NCBI GenBank assembly: GCA_001856825.1
Contig: ATMD01000002.1
Coordinates: forward strand, 62,004-126,003
Direction: 5' to 3'
Length of the DNA: 64,000 nucleotides
From: Thermoplasmatales archaeon I-plasma
GTDB taxonomy: Archaea; Thermoplasmatota; Thermoplasmata; Thermoplasmatales; GCA-001856825
The first letter of the stretch is position 1. Every line of letters begins with the position of its first letter. A program made the position numbers and the translations under genes. Positions 56,525 to 64,000 of the stretch are shown piece by piece. A model generated the notes under the pieces. It was not told where the DNA came from and searched no databases. It saw nothing but the letters and a program-made list of their open reading frames with translations.

Positions 56525-56926
56525 TTAGATGAAGAGCATCTGACCTCCTTCAGCTTCCTGAAGGAATGTTGCAGCACCAACCATGTCGTCAACAATTGGG
56601 TCCAGGTCTTCTCTCTTTATGTTCATCACGCCGCACGCCATGGAGCAGGCATAGACCTTGGCCCCAAATTCCTTTGCTTCCTTCACCATGTCGTACCACG
56701 AGCTCACCTTTTCTCTTTTCATTCCTTCCATGAGAGCAGGTCCCATGTTTTCAAATTCTTTTGGAAGAATCATTTTCTTTTCTCCCTTTGTGAACCCCAA
56801 CAGGCCCCAGAACGTCACGAAAAGCCTGACCTCTGTGCCCATTGCAGCAGCTGCCTGGGATAGAACTCCGACAGAAAGCAGTTTGTCTGTGGTTCCGCTA
56901 AAAACGACAATAGATAGTTTACTCAT
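56525..56926 (-). CDS. DsrE/DsrF-like (DsrE2-type) protein
   Basis: LSIVVFSGTTDKLLSVGVLSQAAAAMGTEVRLFVTFWGLLGFTKG, GAKVYACSMACGVMNIKREDLDPIVDDMVGAATFLQEA. Confidence 0.85.
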   Translation of the reverse strand: MSKLSIVVFSGTTDKLLSVGVLSQAAAAMGTEVRLFVTFWGLLGFTKGEKKMILPKEFENMGPALMEGMKREKVSSWYDMVKEAKEFGAKVYACSMACGVMNIKREDLDPIVDDMVGAATFLQEAEGGQMLFI

Positions 56927-57114
56927 AGGTCTCCCTGTTAGGTATCATTTTTTTGAATTTAATTTCATGCTCAAGTATTCTTAATGGGCTTAATCATCTT
57001 AATTTCGATTAACTCTGGATTTCATCACCGTAACGTTGGAAACCTAAGAAAAAATTGAGTCAGAACTACATCGTAAAGTACGCCCGTAGGAGGTTCAGAA
57101 TGAACTCCAATCTC

Positions 57115-60081
57115 TCATGCATCGAGTGCCTTTACAGTTTCCGCAAATGCCGCCGCCTGTGTTTTTGTGCTAATGTATAGAACCCTCTTTTCATAGCAGT
57201 TCCTTCTCATCATTTTCCCGTCGCTTTCGGATTTGTAATTGTCTGAAAGTATGTTTATGACCGCGGAGATGTTGCCTGTTCTTAGAATGTCTATTGTGTT
57301 CGGGTTCCCCTCGTAAATTTTCTTTATCTTGACTGTGTTTATGCCATACTTCTTCAGTCTCTCGTGAGTCCCCTCCGTGCTATATATGACCCTCCCCGAA
57401 TCATATATCATCTTTGCAATTCCGAGGAATTCATTCATTTTCCCTGATGGTACGGAAAATATTACGCCTTCCTTGCTGACGTCGTATCCTGCGGCCTTGT
57501 AACCCATCTTCATGGCTTCCTTCAGGTCCTTTCCTATGCCAATAACTTCTCCAGTGCTCTTCATTTCCGGTCCAAGAACAACGTCCGAACCCTTAAGCTT
57601 GTCAAACGGGAATATCGGCAGTTTCACCCCAACTACTCCGCTTCTTGTCCTTATGTCTTCGATCTTATCACCAAGAAGTACCCTGGTTGCAATATCTGAC
57701 ATGTTTATTCCTGAAACCTTGGAGACGAAAGGGAATGTCCTTGAAGACCTCGGGTTAATCTCTATTATGTGAACAACGTCGTTCTTTACCGCAAATTGTA
57801 TGTTTACCGGCCCAATTATCCCCAGTTTTCTGCATATCATCTTTGAGTATTCTTTCATTGTGGCTTGCACGTGATTTGGAATATTGACCGAGGGGAATAT
57901 GCTTGTCGAGTCTCCTGAGTGAATTCCTGCTTCCTCTATGTGCTCTATTATTCCAGGGATCAGGACATTCTCCCCGTCAGAAACAGCATCAATCTCAGCC
58001 TCCACGGAGCTCCCCAGATATCTCTCAACTAGGAATTCCCCCACAAATCTCCCATGATATCTTATGTATTCTTCGGCCTCTTTGTCGGAGCTCAATATTG
58101 CCATGTGAGCCCCTGATATCGTGTAAGATGGTCTCACTATCACGGGGAATGAAATTTTCTTCACGTCCTCAAGGAAAGTATCAATGCCGGTGAAAAGAAA
58201 TTCTGGATACGGTATCCCCAACTCCTTCATGAGACCTGCGAATTTCTCCCTGTTCTCCAGCATGTCTACCGTTTCCACGCTTGTTCCAAGTATCTTTAAT
58301 CTTTCTCCGAAGTGTTCCTTTATCTTCCCGAGGATGTTTATGGGCCTCTGTCCGCCGAACCATGGTATGAGAGCAGTTACTGTGGAATTCTCAACTACGT
58401 TCTTCACGGTATCGAAGTCCACGGGGTCAAAGACCAGGAAGCTGCTTTCGTCGAAGTCCGTAGAGACAGTTTCCGGGTTGTCGTTGACCATGATTACCCC
58501 CAACCCCCTTTTCCTAAGTAAGCGGGAAACATGGACGCAACTGTAGTCGAACTCTATTCCCTGTCCTATAGTGATAGGTCCCCCTCCTAGCACCATTATC
58601 TCCCCCCCAATCTTTCCACCTGGATTAGAGGAGTAAAAGTATGGGGTCTTGACGTCGAATTCTCCTGCACAGGTATCTACTACAGAGAATCCATTGAATG
58701 AGTGCTCCTGCTCGAAAGCTTTCACAAGTTCCGAAATGAACAGCATCTGCCATCCAGTCATTTCAGATATCTTCTCTATTTTATACCCTCTCTTGAATGC
58801 CTCAAAGATCTGCTGGGGCCTTTCGGGGTTGGGTGATGTGAGAAGCGCTTCGTTGAATGTTACCTTTCTCCTCATCATTCCTGAAGATCTTATCACTTTC
58901 CTGAAGGCTTCTGAAACGTTCTTCCCAATGGCCATGACTTCCCCTGTGCTCTTCATCTGGGTTCCCAGTTCAAAATTTTCTTCTGGGAATTTTTCCGTAG
59001 GCCAAACGGGACATTTAACGACGACATAGTCTATAGCTGGTTCCCTTGCCGAATTCCTTTCACCCGTCACAACGTTCTCAATCTCTTTCAAATTCTTCCC
59101 CAGCGCAATGAAGGCTGCTACCCTGGCTATAGGATAACCCGTGGCCTTTGATGCCAGAGCAGATGATCTTGAGAGCCTGGGATTGACCTCTATTACGAAA
59201 TACTCTTCTGTCCTGTTATTGAATGCGAATTGGACGTTGCATGCCCCCACTATATTCAATGCCTCTGCTATTTTTAAAGCTGAGTTCCTTATCTTCTGGT
59301 AGTTCTTGTCATTGAGCGTTAGAAAGGGAACGACAACGATGCTGTCGCCGGTGTGAACACCCATAGGGTCGACATTTTCCATCGTGCAGACTGCTATCTT
59401 GTTTCCTCTTGAATCCCTTACCACCTCAACCTCGAGCTCGTTCCAGCCTATCACGGACCGCTCCAGCAGAATCGACCCGACCCTCGAGAGATAAAGTCCC
59501 TGTTCTACTATGGCCCTCAATTCCTCTACATCCCTTGCTATTCCGCCTCCGGTACCTCCAAGGGTAAATGACGGTCTCACAATTATAGGGAAGCCTATCT
59601 GCTTCGCAAATCTCACTGCCTCCTGAACGGATGAACAGTAGTAGGATTCAAGGACTGGTTCACCGATCTCAAGCATCTTGTCCTTGAATTTCATCCTGTC
59701 CTCTGCTATCTCAACAGCTTCGGGACTTGTTCCGAGGACCTTGACGTTTTTTGATTTGAGGTAACCCGATTTCCATAGGGCAACCAAGATGTTTAGCCCC
59801 GTCTGTCCACCGAACGTGCCAAGAATGGAATCCGGTTTCTCCTTCTCTATGACGCCCCTCAAGCTTTCCTCGTCAAGTGGCACCATGATGGGCTTGACGT
59901 TTTCCCGCACATCTGTCTGAATCGTGGCTGGATTAGAATTTACCACTATAACCTCTATCCCTTCCCCTGCAAGCGCCTTTAGGGCCTGGTTGCCGGAATA
60001 GTCGAATTCTGCTGACTGACCGATCACTATAGGACCTGAACCTATAAGGAGGACTTTTCTTGGTCGATGGTCAGCGTTCAT
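57115..60081 (-). CDS. carB: Carbamoyl-phosphate synthase large subunit
   Basis: KVLLIGSGPIVIGQSAEFDYSGNQALKAL, two ATP-grasp halves (VRPSFTLGGTGGGIA; VRPSYTISGAHM). Confidence 0.97.
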   Translation of the reverse strand: MNADHRPRKVLLIGSGPIVIGQSAEFDYSGNQALKALAGEGIEVIVVNSNPATIQTDVRENVKPIMVPLDEESLRGVIEKEKPDSILGTFGGQTGLNILVALWKSGYLKSKNVKVLGTSPEAVEIAEDRMKFKDKMLEIGEPVLESYYCSSVQEAVRFAKQIGFPIIVRPSFTLGGTGGGIARDVEELRAIVEQGLYLSRVGSILLERSVIGWNELEVEVVRDSRGNKIAVCTMENVDPMGVHTGDSIVVVPFLTLNDKNYQKIRNSALKIAEALNIVGACNVQFAFNNRTEEYFVIEVNPRLSRSSALASKATGYPIARVAAFIALGKNLKEIENVVTGERNSAREPAIDYVVVKCPVWPTEKFPEENFELGTQMKSTGEVMAIGKNVSEAFRKVIRSSGMMRRKVTFNEALLTSPNPERPQQIFEAFKRGYKIEKISEMTGWQMLFISELVKAFEQEHSFNGFSVVDTCAGEFDVKTPYFYSSNPGGKIGGEIMVLGGGPITIGQGIEFDYSCVHVSRLLRKRGLGVIMVNDNPETVSTDFDESSFLVFDPVDFDTVKNVVENSTVTALIPWFGGQRPINILGKIKEHFGERLKILGTSVETVDMLENREKFAGLMKELGIPYPEFLFTGIDTFLEDVKKISFPVIVRPSYTISGAHMAILSSDKEAEEYIRYHGRFVGEFLVERYLGSSVEAEIDAVSDGENVLIPGIIEHIEEAGIHSGDSTSIFPSVNIPNHVQATMKEYSKMICRKLGIIGPVNIQFAVKNDVVHIIEINPRSSRTFPFVSKVSGINMSDIATRVLLGDKIEDIRTRSGVVGVKLPIFPFDKLKGSDVVLGPEMKSTGEVIGIGKDLKEAMKMGYKAAGYDVSKEGVIFSVPSGKMNEFLGIAKMIYDSGRVIYSTEGTHERLKKYGINTVKIKKIYEGNPNTIDILRTGNISAVINILSDNYKSESDGKMMRRNCYEKRVLYISTKTQAAAFAETVKALDA

Positions 60082-61066
60082 TCATCATCCTCCTGAATTC
60101 CTTGAAGATGTTCAGTTCGTCCACAGGTCCTGGCCCCCCTTCCGGATGAAACTGCGTCGTCAGGAAGTTCTTCCCCTCTATGCCTTCATTTGTCCCGTCA
60201 TTCATTGACCTGTATCTCTCTACCGCCCCTGCCGCGGGATCAAACACGACTGTGAATCCATGATTATGGGTGGTTATGCCCACTTTCCCGGTAGAAATAT
60301 CTTCAACAGGGTGGTTGATGCTCCTGTGACCAAATTTCATTTTTTCAGTTCTCATTCCTAGTGAAAGAGACAGAAGCTGGTGCCCGAGGCATATACCGAG
60401 TGTCGGTTTCTTCTTTATCACAATCTTTAACTTATTTACGAATTCTAGTAGGTCCTTATGCGTCGGATCGCCCGGGCCATTGGATATCAGGACACCGTCC
60501 ACCCTTTCCAGCATACCCAGGTTGAACTTGTTGTAGGGAACCACCGATACCTCAAACCCTTCGAGATGGTCAAGGATATTCCTCTTGTAACCAAGGTCTA
60601 TCACAAGCACATTCCCTTCCTCTTTCCCCCTGTTCTCAAGATTCTCATCTATGAGATTTGATAGGTACGGGTCGACGAACTTGTCAGTACCAAAGGCTCC
60701 CAGTTTATTTCCATTTGTCCTGATATAGTCAACTATCCTCCTTGTTTCCTTTGTAATCAATCCAGGTATTCCCCATTTCTCGAGATAGCCTGACAATTCC
60801 GGCTTTAGCAGCTCTGGAACATGGTTCAGCACAACACCCCTGACTCTAGGACGTGCACTTTCGCCTCTTTCTTCAATTCCGTAGGAACCGATGAAAGGGA
60901 ATGAGAACACAAGTATCTGTCCCGAGTAGCTTGGGTCCGTCATGGATTTTATGTAGCCTGACGGCGAAGTTGTAAAAACAAGCTCCCCCTGAGAAATAAC
61001 ATCCTTCCCGATGGATTCCCCCTCAAATACGCCCAACCCATCCACGAATAAATGCCCTGACTTCAC
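60071..61066 (-). CDS. carA: Carbamoyl-phosphate synthase small subunit
   Basis: VFTTSPSGYIKSMTDPSYSGQILVFSFPFIGSYG, ISNGPGDPTHKD, LGICLGHQLLSLSLG, TQFHPEGGPGP. Confidence 0.97.
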   Translation of the reverse strand: MKSGHLFVDGLGVFEGESIGKDVISQGELVFTTSPSGYIKSMTDPSYSGQILVFSFPFIGSYGIEERGESARPRVRGVVLNHVPELLKPELSGYLEKWGIPGLITKETRRIVDYIRTNGNKLGAFGTDKFVDPYLSNLIDENLENRGKEEGNVLVIDLGYKRNILDHLEGFEVSVVPYNKFNLGMLERVDGVLISNGPGDPTHKDLLEFVNKLKIVIKKKPTLGICLGHQLLSLSLGMRTEKMKFGHRSINHPVEDISTGKVGITTHNHGFTVVFDPAAGAVERYRSMNDGTNEGIEGKNFLTTQFHPEGGPGPVDELNIFKEFRRMMNER

Positions 61067-61163
61067 TCTGACCTTTAGCGTATACTGACTCTGAATAAAA
61101 GCTTAAAGGTCACCTAAAGAGAAAATCGTGCCTGCCAATCTTTCATTCTTTAACGTCGCAGAC

Positions 61164-61193
61164 ACTTGAAGGGAATAATTTTTGACTTCAAGT
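61164..61193. promoter_or_regulatory. Inverted repeat in the divergent carA/ALDH intergenic region
   Basis: ACTTGAAG-N14-CTTCAAGT, perfect 8-bp arms. Confidence 0.4.
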
Positions 61194-61296
61194 TTTGCAC
61201 TTTCGTCCTGTTTAGCCCAATTGCTTGCGGCTGATTTCGAGATTTAATAAATTCTAACCAGCAAGAAAATTAATACTTCTCCAAGCATTTAGGATT

Positions 61297-62844
61297 ATGC
61301 CATTTGACAACGAAAACACCTATATCAAAATGGTTGAAAGGAATGAAGAGGATTTATTTCATAAAAAGTTCGATGAAAGCGTTTTGAGCGTGACAAAACT
61401 TTTCGACAAGGAATACCCAAATCTAGTGAACGGGGAGGTATTCGAAGAGGAGAAATTGGTTCATCTCTCTCCACTAGATGCAAAAACACAGATTGGGAAG
61501 TTCCAGATGTCCACAAAGGAGACCTCAGAACGGGCAGTAAAGATAGCAAGAGAAAATTACAGGAGCTGGTATTCGAAGGGCTACCTTGCCAGGGCACAAA
61601 TTTTCCTGAAAGCTGCAGACCTGCTATCACAGGAGAAGTTTGAATTCTCAGCACTTCTTAGCTATGAGAATGGAAAGAACAGGTACGAGGCTTTTGGGGA
61701 TGTTGATGAGGCAATAGATTTCCTGCGTTACTATGCACTGAACCTGATCGAGAACCAGGGATTTGAAAGGTTCACCGGGACTGCATACTACGGGGAAGAT
61801 TCCAAGAGCGTAATGAAACCATATGGGGTTTTCCTTGTCATAGCCCCATTCAACTTCTTCTCCATTACAGTTGGGATGGTCAGCGGTCCCCTTATTACTG
61901 GAAACAGCGTCATACTGAAACCGTCATCCGACATCCCTCTTTCGTCATTCAAGTTCGTCGAACTTATGCACAAGGCTGGAGTTCCAAGGGCGAACCTTAT
62001 TTACCTTTCAGGTTCAGGAGGAAGGGTGGGAAGGACGCTCTACACAGACGACGGCGTAGATGGCATTGTTTTCACAGGGAGCAGGAACATAGGGACGAAG
62101 ATATACAAGGAGTCTCAGGAAAAGAGACCAAAGGTTGCAATAACTGAAATGGGTGGGAAGGACACGATCATTGTCACCCAGAAGTGCGATATCGATAAGG
62201 CTGTTGAAGGAGTTGCCAGATCAGCATTCGGTTACAACGGACAGAAGTGTTCCGCTTGCAGCCTTGCACTCATTGACAGGAAGATATATGACACATTCAA
62301 GAAGAAGCTGGTAGAGTTCAGCTCCAAGTTTACCATAGATGACCCGAGAAAGAAGGGAACATTCGCCGGTCCTGTGATAAACAGGGAGGCTTATGACAAA
62401 TTCCAGAAAATAATGGATACTGTTCCCAAGGAAAAGATACTGCTAGGCGGGAAGAGGATTTCGAGGGATGGATTCTACGTGGAGAACACGATCCTTGACA
62501 ATGTTGGGGATCCAAACATAGAAAGGGTCGAGCTGTTCCTCCCAATTCTTGCCCTTAAGCCCGTTGACTCGCTCAGTGAAGCTGTAGAGTTCGTGAACAG
62601 CATGGAATACGGCCTCACGGGAGGGATATTTTCGGAAGACAAGAAGGAGATAGACTATTACTTCAACAATGCAGACGTCGGAGTGATTTATGCCAACAGG
62701 AGAAGGGGAGGCTCTACAGGTGCCATGGTTGGATCCCAGCCGTTCGTTGGCTGGAAGATGAGTGGAACATCTGGCAAGGGAACCGGGTCATTCTATTACC
62801 TGCAACAGTTCCTGAGGGAACAGGCGCAGACAATAGTCAGGTAG
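61297..62844 (+). CDS. Aldehyde dehydrogenase, 1-pyrroline-5-carboxylate dehydrogenase-like
   Basis: VFLVIAPFNFFSITVGMVSGPLITGNSVILKPSSDIPLSS, EMGGKDTIIV, FGYNGQKCSACSLALI catalytic Cys. Confidence 0.9.
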   Translation: MPFDNENTYIKMVERNEEDLFHKKFDESVLSVTKLFDKEYPNLVNGEVFEEEKLVHLSPLDAKTQIGKFQMSTKETSERAVKIARENYRSWYSKGYLARAQIFLKAADLLSQEKFEFSALLSYENGKNRYEAFGDVDEAIDFLRYYALNLIENQGFERFTGTAYYGEDSKSVMKPYGVFLVIAPFNFFSITVGMVSGPLITGNSVILKPSSDIPLSSFKFVELMHKAGVPRANLIYLSGSGGRVGRTLYTDDGVDGIVFTGSRNIGTKIYKESQEKRPKVAITEMGGKDTIIVTQKCDIDKAVEGVARSAFGYNGQKCSACSLALIDRKIYDTFKKKLVEFSSKFTIDDPRKKGTFAGPVINREAYDKFQKIMDTVPKEKILLGGKRISRDGFYVENTILDNVGDPNIERVELFLPILALKPVDSLSEAVEFVNSMEYGLTGGIFSEDKKEIDYYFNNADVGVIYANRRRGGSTGAMVGSQPFVGWKMSGTSGKGTGSFYYLQQFLREQAQTIVR

Positions 62845-62845
62845 A

Positions 62846-64000
62846 TCATCTATTGCTCAAGAGTTCGTTGACCCTTTCAACGAACTCCACTTCCTTACCC
62901 AGAGGCACGATGGCGCCAGCGGCATTTCTATGCCCTCCCCCTGAACCGCCAAGCCCACCTGCGACCTGCCTGAAGAGGAGGGAGAGATCTATCTTCTCAG
63001 ATAGCTCAAGCGATATTCTAGCAGAAATCTTTTTCATGGGGCCGAGATTTGCCATGACCATGACCACAGATGTCTGTGGTACCTTCTTGTGAGTGATGAT
63101 CCTGGTTGCGATAGTCCCAGTTATATTATTCTCCAGGCTACCCCCAAAATCATAGTAAAGCACATTTCCAACTGTTTTCCCTTCTGCATCATCAAGGGTC
63201 TTAGAAGCTCTCCTGAGCGATTCAAGGTGGTCGTTGTAAAGTTGCATTGCTTCAGTCATTGTGGCCCCCCTTTCGAATAGGCAGAGCCTGATGCCAACGT
63301 CAGGTTTCCCCTTCCTTGATGTTGCATTTATTAAGGATGAGAAGTCACGTATGTCCCTCACCATGGAAGATCTCGGTTCAGTACTAAGTTCATACACCTC
63401 GCCCACAATGCGGCTTGGATCGTGCCCCTCGTCCTCCACCATTCCCTTGAGGTCAGATATCAGTTCTTCCTTCTTTCCATCATCAAGGTCAATCCATCTC
63501 ACTGTCTTGATGCTCCTCCTGTCTAGGCCGTGGCTGACAAGGAAGTCAGCGACCGCATCTGGATTATCGTAAAGTGCGCCTATCTTCGGCTCGTTCCCGA
63601 ACCTGAGCATGTAGGAAACGGACTTAGAACTTCTGCCAAAATACCTGATATCTTCCTTCACCTCTACGATCTTCATACTCTTTGCAAGGAGCATTACCTC
63701 CCTGTCTGTGTCAACAAGTTTTCCAAACTTCTTGTCATGAAGATCCCCAACGGACCCCACTATGGGAAGATGGGAAACAGCAGATACCTCAGGCAGTATG
63801 TTGGATGAAAAAAGGAAAGTAGTTGTGGAACCAGATTGGGATATGCTCCCGTCTAGCCCCTCTAGGTGGGGGTTGAACTGGTAAATATTGTTCCCGTTCT
63901 CAGTGTAGTGCGTATCAGGGAATACTGGGTTGTGATGATCGGTTATGATGCCTTTCACATTCTTCATGTCCTTCAACCTTGCCGAGCCCATGTCGTTGAA
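62846..64000 (-). CDS. DHH-family phosphoesterase, RecJ/GAN-like (5' end beyond the window)
   Basis: FNDMGSARLKDMKNVKGIITDHHNPVFPDTHY..., C-terminal GGLGGSGGGHRNAAGA; frame stays open to base 64000. Confidence 0.85.
   Translation of the reverse strand, partial: FNDMGSARLKDMKNVKGIITDHHNPVFPDTHYTENGNNIYQFNPHLEGLDGSISQSGSTTTFLFSSNILPEVSAVSHLPIVGSVGDLHDKKFGKLVDTDREVMLLAKSMKIVEVKEDIRYFGRSSKSVSYMLRFGNEPKIGALYDNPDAVADFLVSHGLDRRSIKTVRWIDLDDGKKEELISDLKGMVEDEGHDPSRIVGEVYELSTEPRSSMVRDIRDFSSLINATSRKGKPDVGIRLCLFERGATMTEAMQLYNDHLESLRRASKTLDDAEGKTVGNVLYYDFGGSLENNITGTIATRIITHKKVPQTSVVMVMANLGPMKKISARISLELSEKIDLSLLFRQVAGGLGGSGGGHRNAAGAIVPLGKEVEFVERVNELLSNR

Noticed and set aside
56447-56863. 138-aa + strand ORF across tusA/dsrE2
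   Set aside because: Antisense to the DsrE2-like gene and the frameshifted TusA gene, which have recognisable family motifs.
1-64000. CRISPR arrays, IS elements, integrases, prophage
   Set aside because: No regularly spaced repeats, transposase/integrase motifs or phage structural proteins found on reading the ORF set and sequence.

Overview
The window looks like a chromosomal segment from an acidophilic archaeon of the Thermoplasmata (Thermoplasmatales-like, inferred from gene content). Supporting genes include an archaeal S15-RecJ/GAN-like-phosphopantothenate operon, MptA, an AsnRS-paralogue asparagine synthetase, a P-type proton ATPase with two cation/proton antiporters, GH15, a split transketolase and an M61 protease. 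It is mostly dense, ordinary chromosome: about 55 protein genes, one tRNA-Arg(CCT), and no rRNA, CRISPR array or insertion sequence that I can recognise. The most notable observations are: (i) an SPFH/zinc-ribbon/unknown-protein cluster (7.0-9.7 kb) whose zinc-ribbon tail is out of frame with the SPFH domain, next to a second zinc-ribbon gene that seems to start at ACG; (ii) further single-nucleotide frame breaks inside conserved domains (RimI-like GNAT, CPA antiporter, TusA), which are assembly indels, pseudogenes or recoding; (iii) candidate operators, namely DtxR/IdeR-like TTAGGWAA boxes before a DtxR-family gene and citrate synthase, two adjacent palindromes before a PadR gene, a palindrome before an Hsp20-HTH operon, and an 8-bp inverted repeat in the carA/ALDH divergent region; (iv) a divergent Lrp/AsnC-asparagine synthetase pair; (v) oligopeptide ABC ATPases with long charged insertions; and (vi) small proteins below the ORF-track cutoff. 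Product names come from reading motifs and overall sequence; no database search was run.
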